Positions 19,101 to 27,754 of a stretch of DNA of 64,000 nucleotides are shown one piece after another; within the stretch, counting starts at the first letter, position 1; each line of letters starts with the position of its first letter. The stretch lies in NCBI GenBank assembly GCA_964390905.1, contig CAYMLO010000027.1, positions 1 through 64,000 of the forward strand, written 5' to 3'. The position numbers were made by a program, and so were the translations under genes. This stretch comes from JAFGLZ01 sp964390905 (GTDB lineage Bacteria; Planctomycetota; Phycisphaerae; UBA1845; JAFGLZ01). Below the pieces are notes generated by a model. It worked only from the letters and a program-made list of their open reading frames with translations, had not been told where the DNA came from and searched no databases.

Positions 19101-19984
19101 TAAAGGCCTGCTACGCGACCGTTCGCACGCGCAGCGCGGGTCGACTCCTCGAGGAGTTGCCGTCCAACCAATGCAACCACGCCATCGTCTACGTTCCGGA
19201 GCCGGACAACTTCGACCGCGGCCTGTGGCTGGACGCAACCGCGGAGTACAACGGAATGGACGCCTTGCCGTGGGGCGACCGCGGCGTGTCGGCGCTGGTC
19301 TGGAAACCGAATGGCCAGATGGTCTTCAAGACCGTGCCCCAGGTGTCACCGAAGGACAACACGGTCAACTTCGTGCTCGAGGCCACGCTGTCGAAGGACG
19401 GGTCGGCACAGGCCCGGGTGAACTGGCAGGCCTCGGGTCAGTTTGCAGCGGGTTTCCGCCAGCAGTTCCGACGGGTCGGTCGACGCCAGCAGCAGCTCGA
19501 GGCCGTCGTGACCAGTCTGCAGCCCGGAGGCCGTTTGTCGGACATGGCCTTCTCCGACCTGACCGACCGCGACGGACCGGCTGAGATCCGCTTCGACTTC
19601 AAGGCCAGCCAGTACGCCGAGCCGGCCGGACCGCACCTGGTCCTCAGTTCAAAGCGCAAGTTCAACCTGACCCAACGCTACACGCCGCGAACCGAACGTC
19701 ACTATGACGTCTGGCTGTCCATGCCCAGCACGATCGAATACAGCGAGGTGTACCGGTTCAAGCCGACGTGGAAGGTCAAGTCCGCACCGCCGTCGGCCCG
19801 GGTGACGACGCCGTGGATGGACTACGAGATCCGGTACGAGGCCGAGCCAGGGCGACTCCGCGTGGACAAGCGGCTGGTCATCAAGGCCACCGACGTGCCA
19901 CGAGCCGAATACGGCCGGCTACGCCAGTTCTGCATCGACGCCGATGAGCACGAGCAGAAGACCATCATGCTGGAACCCCAGTGA
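16139..19984 (+). CDS. TPR / DUF3857 / transglutaminase-domain protein
   Basis: The 1281-residue protein starts with a hydrophobic signal-like segment (AIVVLAVLATLILGG). Several TPR-like helical hairpins follow at residues about 30-200 and 420-680, separated by a beta-rich region of PA14-like character (VKVWLNDRLIVQDD). After residue 690 comes a DUF3857-type beta domain (RVTELFEDGSTTSQEHGI). A transglutaminase-like core then carries an intact triad: Cys972 in WGECKGKA, His1014 in QCNHAIVYV and Asp1032 in LWLDATAEY. The C-terminal 200 residues are beta-rich. Such proteins are common in Bacteroidetes and Planctomycetes and are presumed extracytoplasmic. Whether this one is a protease, a cross-linking enzyme or a scaffold is unknown. 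It sits between an acyltransferase gene and comF. Confidence 0.75.
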   Translation: MRRGLCAIVVLAVLATLILGGRRARALAGPQALATTQAAEGDQAIARYRRLLAERPAADNHAALAWVLSRYKSANDDALRHATQALKLDPNQYKAHEIAAIILEMQRRDGDVLDHLLAMMDQDRPETQYYISRIGKLNVTVTQRRKAIAALKRFVAGPGRPIHRATARWALARLLLADGKAEEARAAYDRLGFIKTWRVIGPFDNEANAGFGLVQGPEKEIDLTKRYQGRGVRVSWRKLEHFTLAGLCDLLAVMYPNDQVLGYAVTFVQAPARTEAVVRLGAEQSVKVWLNDRLIVQDDQNKGFALDQHVAPVILEAGWNKILVKVCRRGGSWRFALRLTDPAGNLLKSLTSSDEVQRTPDASKSPAPGFEYAEGMLEHFNRQVAENRQNESAVYYLSQAQSAAHRRTLATQTCEWLVSLNRHCSEYRMRVALAYWADEKPDKAFEQLKAARELEPKNLLALSLLGRFYRSRDALEQAREILDDAAAVAPDSMTAHLGLQKVYQARGWTHQAYAKAKMLHGRYPDLASLTANYAAFCDGYGYRDQARTLWAQAATQNAADPKAHQALIRLSTREDRVEDALARCKAYQQLVPMSHAIRMQRVGLLLRRERYDDAIALCKEALAICPSHAGFHAKLGEIHERAGRMAEAMTAWRAALRYKPDDRRLRDYLEFLQPEQENPVFAKFGVGPDEAARIVKETPADEATYPKAVAVILLDHRVTELFEDGSTTSQEHGICKILNERGRRKYTKVPLRGQNRKVLRAAVIKPDGTEVEATRVSGEAIHFAQLQPGSILEYKVIYYRSGTSWLSRHYTDLAAFQSTDPVVRRQWILVATKARSVRHVVRGDHVKLTPGEFEGKRVYAFRADNVPMLETEVARPPQADILEQIRVSTIEDWDEIARWEWALIKDQFASDTAIREKVKALTGDCKTRADRMRAIYNFVAQKIQYKVMHRAGIFGIKPDKAANVLANEWGECKGKAVLLIAMLREAGIKACYATVRTRSAGRLLEELPSNQCNHAIVYVPEPDNFDRGLWLDATAEYNGMDALPWGDRGVSALVWKPNGQMVFKTVPQVSPKDNTVNFVLEATLSKDGSAQARVNWQASGQFAAGFRQQFRRVGRRQQQLEAVVTSLQPGGRLSDMAFSDLTDRDGPAEIRFDFKASQYAEPAGPHLVLSSKRKFNLTQRYTPRTERHYDVWLSMPSTIEYSEVYRFKPTWKVKSAPPSARVTTPWMDYEIRYEAEPGRLRVDKRLVIKATDVPRAEYGRLRQFCIDADEHEQKTIMLEPQ

Positions 19985-20781
19985 TGGGCCACGTCGCGTC
20001 ATCACGCAATCCTGTACGACATTACGTTGCCGGAACGATCCGCGCCATTGGGTGCATCGGCCGTGTTTGTCTGGAAACCGTCTTTCCAGCGACGTGTCCA
20101 GCCTGCGGGGCCTCGATCGCCGCCGGTCCCGATCCGCTGTGGTGCGAGGCGTGCTCGCCGAGGATCCTGCGCGCCGTCGGTCGGGAGTACTGCAGGCTGT
20201 GCGGACGCAACACCGGCCCATACGAGCTACGCGAAGGGCGGTGCACCCAGTGTCGTGACCTGCGGGCGCCGCTCTCCGGTCTGGTTCGGGTGGGCCCACA
20301 CCGCGACGCGCTCCGCCGGATGGTGTTGGATTTCAAGTACAAGCGCGCACCGTTAGATCGAACGCTCGGACGACTGATCGAGGCAGCCATTCGGGGCGCC
20401 CCGTGGTGTGACCGCCTCGACGCGGTCGTCCCCGTCCCGTCGCACTGGCGGCGTCGTCTAGAGCGGGGCCATGCCCCCCCTGCCGCGCTGGCCCGAGTTG
20501 TCGAGAAGGCCTTGGACCTGCCGATGGCAGAGGTGCTGAGGCGGACCCGATACGACCCGCCCCAAGTAGGGCTCAGCAAGAACCAGCGCGAAGAGAATGT
20601 CCGGGGGGCGTTTGCGGTCGTCGACCGGGCCCGGCTGAAGGGTCTCGCCCTTTGTCTGATCGACGACGTGACCACCACCGGCGCAACGCTGTGGGAAGCG
20701 TCGCGAGCCCTGAAGAAAGCCGGCGTGCGCGACGTCTACGCGGCTGTCATCGCCAAGAGTGAGTCGACCCACACGCTATAG
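19984..20781 (+). CDS. comF: ComF family phosphoribosyltransferase-like protein
   Basis: The 265-residue protein has the two parts of ComF. The N-terminal zinc-ribbon-like region has four CxxC pairs (CPAC, CEAC, CRLC, CTQC). The C-terminal phosphoribosyltransferase fold carries the PRPP-binding motif LCLIDDVTTTGATLWEA. The segment VGLSKNQREENVRGAF is typical of the family. ComF is needed for DNA uptake in naturally competent bacteria, though many non-competent species carry it. The ATG at 19984 overlaps the preceding stop (TGATG). A GTG at 19981 is an alternative start. Confidence 0.88.
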   Translation: MGHVASSRNPVRHYVAGTIRAIGCIGRVCLETVFPATCPACGASIAAGPDPLWCEACSPRILRAVGREYCRLCGRNTGPYELREGRCTQCRDLRAPLSGLVRVGPHRDALRRMVLDFKYKRAPLDRTLGRLIEAAIRGAPWCDRLDAVVPVPSHWRRRLERGHAPPAALARVVEKALDLPMAEVLRRTRYDPPQVGLSKNQREENVRGAFAVVDRARLKGLALCLIDDVTTTGATLWEASRALKKAGVRDVYAAVIAKSESTHTL

Positions 20782-20802
20782 ACCGAGCCGGGCAAACGGC
20801 CG

Positions 20803-22116
20803 TCACACGCCCACGACCACACCCGGGATCCCCTCATCGTCGCGGACGGGCGTCTGGAAGGGATGGTCAACGAGTCTCTTGGCGTTCGGGACGCTCTGCG
20901 GACCGCAGCCGCAGACGTAGTTGGTGGCCGTCATCCCCAGCTTGGGCGCGAACGCCTTCCACATCGTGAAGTTCTCGGTCGACAGCGAGACAGGGATGTC
21001 CGGGTCGCGCCTGCGAATCTCGGTCAGATAGTGATCGTAGATCTCGGCGCGGACGTGATGCGGGAATGGTTTGGTCCGCGTCTCTTCGACGTCGTCACGC
21101 GCCTCGCGAGCCGCCTGCAGGCAGGCCGGGTCGAGCATGTCCTCGCCCAACCGCTTAACCATCTCGTCGACGTCCTGCCACATGAAGACGCACAGGCTGA
21201 TGATGTCCGGCCGGGTCCGATCGAAGACCCTATCGACCGCCCGGGCGGCCTCTTCGCGCCAGCCGACGACGGGAATGATCGGCTTGAACTTGTAGCGGAT
21301 CGTGTACCCGGCATCCTGCGCCGTACGAGCGGCCTCGATCCGCTCTTCGGTCGTGCCGGTCTTGGGCTCGATCAGGCGAGACTGCCGCCCCCCCGCAATG
21401 CTCCAGACGATGATGGTGTTGCCCCGATGGGCCAGATCCGCCAGCCATCCGGTGTTCCAGCTCTTCGTGTGGATCACGAGGTAGCGATCGTCGAACGTGC
21501 CCAGGAACTCGATCAACGGCCCGAGACAGCCGTGCTCGGGCTCGAGGCAAAGCGGATCGGCGTCGTCGTCCAGCAGGTACGTCTTCTGCCACGGGTGTCG
21601 CTCGATGACCCGACCGAGGTGGTGGCAGTACTCCTCGACGTTGACCATCGCGATCAGCAGCCCGCCGAGATCGCAGTAGGTGCAGCGATGGACGCAGCCG
21701 TTTTGGAGGTGAATCCGCCAACACGGGCGGCAGACCTTGTCGTGACGGTGCGGATCGCCCTTCTGGTTATAGCAGGCCCAGTGGAACGCTCGATACCCCA
21801 ACAGCTCGCGGATCATCGTCTGTGACTCGATGCCCTGTTCCTCGAGGCGGGCGACGTTCTCGTCCATCCGATCGTCGAACCGGAAGGTGTTGAACATCAG
21901 GATCGGATCGTTGACTCCGGCCAATGTCCCCATCGGCACGCGTCGGTCGAGGAGCCCCTGGTTCTGAACCAGGTCGGGCAGATCCTCGTCGCGGTAGACG
22001 ACCGGTTCGACCGGCGCCGCCAGGGCATTGACGACACCATCGACACGCCGTCGATAGCGCTCGTCGTCCGCGACGGTCTCATGAACGTAGACGGCAGGCG
22101 GGGCAAGCGTATACAC
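20803..22116 (-). CDS. radical SAM protein of the spore photoproduct lyase family
   Basis: The 437-residue protein contains the radical SAM cluster motif Cx3Cx2C in GCVHRCTYCDLGG. Features shared with spore photoproduct lyase-like proteins surround it, such as PCWRIHLQNG just before the motif, DDDADPLCLEPEHG, YLVIHTKSWN, and TGTTEERIEAARTAQDAGY later in the barrel. The true lyase repairs the thymine dimer of spores. Relatives in non-sporulating bacteria, as here, have unproved roles. Translation starts at GTG with GAGG about eight bases upstream. The gene converges on comF with only 21 bases between the stops. Confidence 0.8.
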   Translation of the reverse strand: MYTLAPPAVYVHETVADDERYRRRVDGVVNALAAPVEPVVYRDEDLPDLVQNQGLLDRRVPMGTLAGVNDPILMFNTFRFDDRMDENVARLEEQGIESQTMIRELLGYRAFHWACYNQKGDPHRHDKVCRPCWRIHLQNGCVHRCTYCDLGGLLIAMVNVEEYCHHLGRVIERHPWQKTYLLDDDADPLCLEPEHGCLGPLIEFLGTFDDRYLVIHTKSWNTGWLADLAHRGNTIIVWSIAGGRQSRLIEPKTGTTEERIEAARTAQDAGYTIRYKFKPIIPVVGWREEAARAVDRVFDRTRPDIISLCVFMWQDVDEMVKRLGEDMLDPACLQAAREARDDVEETRTKPFPHHVRAEIYDHYLTEIRRRDPDIPVSLSTENFTMWKAFAPKLGMTATNYVCGCGPQSVPNAKRLVDHPFQTPVRDDEGIPGVVVGV

Positions 22117-22253
22117 GTCGATTACCTCGGATCAGGATAACAGGACCCAAATGCGCTCGGCACATTCTACACGAAACGCCCGGACGTGGGGGCCACTCGC
22201 CGCTGAGGCCCGTCTGGCATAGAATGGCAGACCGAAGTGGTAGGACCAGGTAG

Positions 22254-23933
22254 ATGCGCTTTCTGACAGGAATCGCTGTGATCGCAATGGCGTCGACGGC
22301 AGGCGCGTCGGCGCCGCCATCTCTCGGGCCGGACGGGCTCCGGACGGTCCGCACGTTGGCCGTCCAACACGAGGGCCGATGGTCGCCGCTGGATACCGTC
22401 GCCCGGGACATGGTCGATCAAGTGACCGGCACGCCCTGCTATCAAGGGCGCGATCCGGTTCTGAATCTGTTGGACTGGACGTTTCGCCCGGACGTGTACC
22501 GCAGCCACCCCCTGATTCGCGTCGGCAGCGCCGAGGTCCGTCGGTTGATCGGCCTGCCGTTGGACCGCGACCGATTCAGCCTGACGTTCCTGCAGGCGCA
22601 CGCAGGGCTGGACGATCGGTTGAGGACCGCAATGCGGAAACGCCAGCAAGGGATCAAGGTCGATGCCCTGGACGGCAAGGTGGAGGAGATCGCCGGGACG
22701 ATAGGCACCCTGGCGCGGGTGCTGAACGACGAGGTCATCCGGCCCGTGCCTCATCCGAAGGACCCGAAGGGCCGATGGACGTCGATCTCCCATGCCGCAG
22801 GACAGGACGACGACCGAATCCGCCGGGTCCGAGAGCAGTGGCAAGACGTCCGTGCGGCGTTCCTGTCCGGCGATGCGCCGCGCGTCGAATCGTCCGCCGA
22901 CGCTCTGGTTGCGGCGTTGGGGCAGCTCACGGCCGCCCACCGACCCGATCCGGCGCTGATCGAGCTGGAACTTCGCTACAACACGCTCGATCCATTTCGA
23001 TGGTCGTGGGTGCTGGCGGCAGTTGCGGCGGGGCTAGCGCTGACAGCGATGATTGCGACCCGGCGGTGGATCGACGTGGGCGTTTGGCTCGTCGCGTCCG
23101 GGACGTTCGCGATGGCCACGTACGGCCTGGCCGTGCGGTGGCAATTGGCGGAACGGATTCCCGCCGCCAACATGTATGAATCCGTGATCTTCATGGGTTG
23201 GGGCCTGTGCCTGGCCACCTTGATCTGTCTCGTGGTTGTCCGCAACAGGATAGACACGTTCATCGCGTCGTTGCTGGCGGCGGTGTCTCTGATGCTGGGC
23301 GACGTGCTGCCGATTGATCCCTTTCTCCGTCCCGTCGCCCCGGTCCTGCTGGACACGGCGTGGATGGCCATTCACGTGCCGGTGATCATGGTCTCGTATT
23401 CGGTCCTGATGATGTCGATGGGTTTCGGCCTGGCCGTCTTAGGCATGGTCGCCATCGTGCCGGGCCGGACGGAGCTGATCGCCGCGACCGATCGGCTGCA
23501 CCATCGCTTCATCCAGGTGGGCGTCATTCTGCTGACGGCGGGCATCATCACCGGATCGATGTGGGGGTCGGCCTCGTGGGGCCGCTATTGGGGCTGGGAC
23601 CCGAAGGAGGTCTGGTCGCTCGTGGCATTGCTGGGGTATGTGGCGCTCCTCCACGCACGGGCGACGGGGTGGATCCGCGGCTTCGGCACGGCCCTGTGCA
23701 GTACGCTGGCCTTCTGGCTGGTCGTCATGGCCTACGTGGGCGTGAACTACGTCCTGGGGATCGGGTTGCACAGTTACGGGTTCGGCAAGGGGGCAGTGGT
23801 TCGCTGGCTGATGGTCGTCGGGTGCGTTCAGCTCATCCTGACAGCCGGGGCGTCCGCAGCGTACCTGGTTCGTCGGCGGGCGGGTCGAACCGGTAGCGCT
23901 GCGCCCGATTCGCAGGCGGGCACGTCTGCTTGA
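22254..23933 (+). CDS. ccsA: cytochrome c biogenesis protein, CcsA/CcmC-like with extra N-terminal domain
   Basis: The 559-residue membrane protein ends in a CcsA-type domain. About eight hydrophobic helices begin near residue 245, and the haem-handling tryptophan-rich signature WGSASWGRYWGWDPKEVWSL is visible near residue 445. CcsA presents haem for attachment to c-type cytochromes in system II. The first 240 residues start with a signal peptide and form a soluble domain (ESDs not recognised) with VQHEGRWSPLDTVARDMV, as found in some fused ResB/ResC-type proteins. A separate ResB was not found here. The multihaem cytochrome at the right end of the window would need such a system. Confidence 0.85.
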   Translation: MRFLTGIAVIAMASTAGASAPPSLGPDGLRTVRTLAVQHEGRWSPLDTVARDMVDQVTGTPCYQGRDPVLNLLDWTFRPDVYRSHPLIRVGSAEVRRLIGLPLDRDRFSLTFLQAHAGLDDRLRTAMRKRQQGIKVDALDGKVEEIAGTIGTLARVLNDEVIRPVPHPKDPKGRWTSISHAAGQDDDRIRRVREQWQDVRAAFLSGDAPRVESSADALVAALGQLTAAHRPDPALIELELRYNTLDPFRWSWVLAAVAAGLALTAMIATRRWIDVGVWLVASGTFAMATYGLAVRWQLAERIPAANMYESVIFMGWGLCLATLICLVVVRNRIDTFIASLLAAVSLMLGDVLPIDPFLRPVAPVLLDTAWMAIHVPVIMVSYSVLMMSMGFGLAVLGMVAIVPGRTELIAATDRLHHRFIQVGVILLTAGIITGSMWGSASWGRYWGWDPKEVWSLVALLGYVALLHARATGWIRGFGTALCSTLAFWLVVMAYVGVNYVLGIGLHSYGFGKGAVVRWLMVVGCVQLILTAGASAAYLVRRRAGRTGSAAPDSQAGTSA

Positions 23934-24018
23934 TCGCGGCCTCGGCGCGGGCTAGACTGCCGCGAGCGTTGTCGCGCGGGTCCGCAGACGACACGGAGAT
24001 CGACCAGGACATCGACGG

Positions 24019-24555
24019 ATGAGTGAGTTCCGCAACAGCCTGTGGGCGCCCTGGCGAATGGAATACATCGACACGCTCGCCGAACGGAACGCCGACGGCT
24101 GCTTCCTCTGCCGCTACTGGAACGAGCCGGACAAGGACGTCGAGAACCGCGTCTTGTGGCGGACGGAACGGTGCTACGTCGTGATGAATCTGTATCCCTA
24201 CAGCAACGGGCATATGCTCATCTCCCCAGCCGCCCACAAGGCAAGCCTGAACGAGTTGGATGACGCCGAGATGCTAGAGATGATGCAGCTCACACGCGAC
24301 ATGAACACCTTGCTGGGCCGGGCCGTCAACGCCCAGGGCACGAACGTGGGAATGAACTTCGGCCACTGCGCGGGCGCCGGGTTGCCCGAGCACCTGCACG
24401 TCCACGTCGTTCCGCGATGGACCGGAGACACCAATTTCATGACCGTTCTGGGCGACGTCCGCGTCATCCCTCAAGCCCTGGACGCCGTCTATAGGCGAAT
24501 GCTCGAGATCTCCGACGAGTTGGGCCTGCCGAACTCCGGCAGCAGTGCGCGGTGA
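24019..24555 (+). CDS. HIT family nucleotide hydrolase/transferase
   Basis: The 178-residue protein has the histidine-triad motif HLHVHVVPRW and the preceding NFGHCAGAGLPEH segment. It also has an N-terminal CFLCRYW zinc-like motif. These match HIT proteins of the Ap4A phosphorylase type, which cleave dinucleoside polyphosphates or nucleoside phosphoramidates. The start WAPWRMEYI pattern (LWAPWRMEYIDT) is typical of this subgroup in actinobacteria and planctomycetes. The stop overlaps the ATG of the dGTPase-like gene (TGATG), so both are probably translated together in a nucleotide-maintenance role. Confidence 0.9.
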   Translation: MSEFRNSLWAPWRMEYIDTLAERNADGCFLCRYWNEPDKDVENRVLWRTERCYVVMNLYPYSNGHMLISPAAHKASLNELDDAEMLEMMQLTRDMNTLLGRAVNAQGTNVGMNFGHCAGAGLPEHLHVHVVPRWTGDTNFMTVLGDVRVIPQALDAVYRRMLEISDELGLPNSGSSAR

Positions 24556-25676
24556 TGAACGGATCCCCGTCCGACCTGGCGGATTATGCCATCCAGCCGG
24601 CCCAAGGCGGCGGCCGGGACCATCCCGAACCGCCCGATCCACTCCGCAGCGGGTTCGAGCTGGACCGCTATCGTGTGGTTCACTGCACGGCCTTCCGGAG
24701 ACTGGAGTACAAGACCCAGGTCTTCGTCACGCACGAGGGCGATCACTACCGCACCCGGCTGACGCATACGCTGGAGGTCGCACACGTGGCCTCGGAGTTG
24801 GCGCGGGCCCTGGGTGTCAACGCCGCCCTGGCCGAGGTGGTCGCCCTTGCCCATGACCTGGGCCACACGCCGTTCGGTCACGCGGGAGAGTCGGCCCTGG
24901 CCGAGCGCATGCGCGACCACGGGGGGTTCGAGCACAATCGCCAGTCGCTCCGCATCGTCGAGTACCTCGAGCACCCGTACCCCCCGTTTCGCGGGCTGAA
25001 TCTGCTGCCCGAGACGCGGGAGTGCCTGGCCAGCCACGCCACGCCCTACGACCATCCTGACGCGCCCGATAGCGAGGCTGGCGCGGGACGGATGCCGCCA
25101 ATTGAAGGGCAGGTTACCAATACCGCGGATCGGCTGGCCTACGGCGGACACGACTTGGAAGACGCCCTCGGTGCGGGACTCATCACGGAGACCGATCTCG
25201 CGGATCTGCCCCTGTGGACTGAGGCGGCCGGGCCCATCCGTCGCGCCCACCCGGACGTGTCTGTCCTCGCGATCCGCAGGCCCGTCATCGATGCGCTGAT
25301 CCGTCGTGTGCTGATCGACGTGCTCGACGCGTCGCGGCGCCGGCTCCGCGAGCTGGCCCCCCGAAGCCCTGATGATGTTCGATCGGCGGGACGGGTCGTG
25401 GTCGGCCCTTCGGCCGCTACTGCCGGCGACCTGGCGGCGCTGGAGTCGTTTCTGCTCGACCGCGTCTACCGGCATCCGCACGTCGCCGAGATGGACGCCC
25501 GGGCCAGGCAACTCGTTGGGAAGGTCTTCGACGCGTTCGTGGCCGACCCGTCGCGGCTGCCGTCGCGCTACATCCCACGCGTCGACGACCAGGGCGTCCA
25601 CACGGTGGTGTGCGACTACGTCGCCGGCATGACCGACCGCTTCCTACAGGCCGAGTACGACCGACTGAGAAGCTAG
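24555..25676 (+). CDS. dgt: deoxyguanosinetriphosphate triphosphohydrolase-like HD protein
   Basis: The 373-residue protein has the HD-domain metal motif in order: THTLEVAHVASELA, ALAHDLGHTPFGHAGE, and a later TNTADRLAYGGHDLEDAL. The N-terminal RDRDR-type region is replaced here by HCTAFRRLEYKTQVF. The family hydrolyses dNTPs to nucleosides and triphosphate and controls dNTP pools. Length and motif spacing match the shorter bacterial dGTPase-like group. The ATG at 24555 overlaps the HIT gene stop; a GTG at 24552 is an alternative. Confidence 0.9.
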   Translation: MNGSPSDLADYAIQPAQGGGRDHPEPPDPLRSGFELDRYRVVHCTAFRRLEYKTQVFVTHEGDHYRTRLTHTLEVAHVASELARALGVNAALAEVVALAHDLGHTPFGHAGESALAERMRDHGGFEHNRQSLRIVEYLEHPYPPFRGLNLLPETRECLASHATPYDHPDAPDSEAGAGRMPPIEGQVTNTADRLAYGGHDLEDALGAGLITETDLADLPLWTEAAGPIRRAHPDVSVLAIRRPVIDALIRRVLIDVLDASRRRLRELAPRSPDDVRSAGRVVVGPSAATAGDLAALESFLLDRVYRHPHVAEMDARARQLVGKVFDAFVADPSRLPSRYIPRVDDQGVHTVVCDYVAGMTDRFLQAEYDRLRS

Positions 25677-25788
25677 ATCGGGTAATGAAGTGTCCTCGCA
25701 GAATCACTGCTGACGGTGCACGAGTGCTTCGCTCGCGCCTGTCATGGAGCTGGCACCGTAGTCGCACCATTCATGAGACGCAGCGCTA

Positions 25789-27754
25789 CTAGGGCGCAAG
25801 CACGAAATCCGCGTCTGGGAACAGATCATAGGGCGACTCGGACGCCGTCGCCATGCCTGCCTCGTAGACGACGTAGGTCGCGGTTGCTCCCGCGGGAATG
25901 ACGTCCCCGCCGCCCAGGTCAATCTCGACCGACGCCGTAAAGACCATCTGCATCGAGAACACGATCTGGCGTCCTTCGCTCAGGTCTCCCTCGTAGATGA
26001 TGACGTCTCCCCCAAACCGCACCGACAGGGGGCTGCCCGGCGCCTCGGCGAGAGCGGTGTATCGCCATCCACCTTGGACCGTCTCGGGGGCCGTACCGAT
26101 AAAGGGATTCCCCTCAGGGCGGGAGACCTCCACGGTCGGCCCGGCCTCGAAGTAATCATAGGTCGCGATCAAGCGCCCAGTCTCATCGAACAGAACGAAG
26201 ATCCGGTCTGAGGCGAAGGCACTTGTCGGAAGGCTGTTCGGGTCGTTGACCATCCCAGCCAGCAGCGCGTTGGAGTTGGGGTCCCATCCTATCTGGCTCT
26301 GGCTTGGGCCGGTGACCTCCACGTATCCGGTCGTCATCGAACTCTCGCCTTGTTCCATTTGCCATTCAGCATCCGGGAACAAGACGCCTACCGATGGGGA
26401 TCGATCAGCCACGTGCGTCATCGAGACGAGGTAGTGGGCCTCCTCACCAGCAGGTATCGCAGGGGACCCGGGAATCTCCTGCAGCGCCTCGATGTCGACC
26501 GTGAACTCCTGTTCGATCTGCACGGACTGCCCATCCTCAGCCATCGTGATCACGATGGCCGCTGCGAGCCTGAGGTAGATCCCGTTGCCCATGTCGCCTT
26601 CCATCATGACGTCTTCTAGGCGGAATGTCCCGTCGTCCTGGAGAACAAACGGCACGCCCGTGAACGGGTCATCGCCCGGGGGGCGCACGTAGACGGTGTT
26701 CTCGTTGGGATCGTACAGGTAGTTGGCCACCATCGCATTGTTCGAATCGAATACCACGAAATCCCGGAGGCCTGGCGTTTCCTCGCCTATACTGCTGAAC
26801 GGGTTGCCCTGTGCCTCGAAGGCCTGGGCGAGCAGGGCGTTCGGGTCCTCCCAGCTGGTGGTGCGCTCTTGGAGTGTCGACTCCCAGACCCCCGCCAGCG
26901 TGAGCATCGTCACATAGTTGGGATCGTAGAAGTTCGGGTCGTAGTGGTTGGGATCGTAGAACAGCGGGTTGTAGAAGTTCGGGTCGTAGTGGTTGGGATC
27001 GTAGAACAGCGGGTCGTAGAAGTTCGGGTCGTAGTGATTGGGATCGTAGAACAGCGGGTCGTAGAAGTTCGGGTCGTAGTGATTCGGATCGTAGAACAGC
27101 GGGTTGTAGAAGTTCGGATCGTAGTGATTGGGATCGTAGAACAGCGGGTCGTAGAAGTTCGGATCGTAGTCGTTGGGATCATAGAACAGCGGGTCGTAGA
27201 AGTTCNNNNNNNNNNNNNNNNNNNNNNNNNNNNNNNNNNNNNNNNNNNNNNNNNNNNNNNNNNNNNNNNNNNNNNNNNNNNNNNNNNNNNNNNNNNNNNN
27301 NNNNNAACAGCGGGTTGTAGAAGTTCGGATCGTAGTCGTTGGGATCATAGAACAGCGGGTCGTAGAAGTTCGGGTCGTAGTGATTCGGATCGTAGAACAG
27401 CGGGTTGTAGAAGTTCGGATCGTAGTCGTTGGGATCATAGAACAGCGGGTTGTAGAAGTTCGGATCGTAGTCGTTGGGATCGTAGAACAGCGGGTCATAG
27501 AAGTTCGGGTCGTAGTGGTTGGGATCGTAGAACAGCGGGTCGTAGAAGTTCGGGTCGTAATGGTTCGGATCGTAGAAGTTCGGATCACAGGAGTTGGGGT
27601 CTTCCAGCAAGGCAGCAATGATCGACTCTTCGCTTTCGCACGGCGCCAACCGCCAGAGGAACCCTTCGAAGCAGAGGCCGCACCCCGACGCCAGGACGAC
27701 ACCCAGCAAGACCGCACACGTGACCACGGACATCATTCGCTGACAAGCACTCAT
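25789..27754 (-). CDS. lipoprotein with 15-residue YDP tandem repeats; interrupted by assembly gap
   Basis: No known family is recognised. The N-terminus (start ATG at 27754) is a lipoprotein signal with lipobox LASGC about 25 residues in, followed by a short Cys-containing segment. Next comes a tandem array of pentapeptides (NFYDP, LFYDP, NHYDP or NDYDP) arranged as 15-residue units. At least eleven are visible before the array runs into a 100-N gap; it resumes on the other side. The final 370 residues are beta-rich, start with TLAGVWESTLQERT, and contain repeated DPN-type motifs (WDPNSNALL, VNDPNSLPTS, LYDPNENTVY). The reading frame shifts across the gap only because the N run is a placeholder. 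The protein is probably anchored outside the membrane with a long repetitive stalk. Confidence 0.75.
26925..27592 (-). repeat. 45-bp coding tandem repeat (15 bp sub-period)
   Basis: The unit codes N-[HD]-Y-D-P-N-F-Y-[DN]-P-L-F-Y-D-P. Each 45-bp unit is itself three diverged 15-bp units, each ending in Tyr-Asp/Asn-Pro. Variation between copies is limited to His/Asp at position 2, Asp/Asn at position 9 and silent changes (GGG/GGA, GTG/GTC), which shows recent unequal copying. Roughly six units lie on each side of the gap. Confidence 0.9.
27206..27305. other. 100-N assembly gap inside the repeat
   Basis: Exactly 100 N bases fill the middle of the tandem array, the usual scaffolding placeholder for a gap of unknown size. 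From the repeat phase on both sides, the true length should be 24 plus a multiple of 45 bases if the array is continuous, which would also restore one reading frame. Confidence 0.95.

Noticed and set aside
26925..27592. CRISPR-like appearance of the 45-bp repeats
   Set aside because: The units are directly adjacent with no unique spacers, and they stay in a protein frame.
26869..27621. Plus-strand open frame with repeats through the tandem array
   Set aside because: It is the mirror of the lipoprotein repeat, with a monotonous Val/Glu/Arg pattern and no signal or flanking domain.
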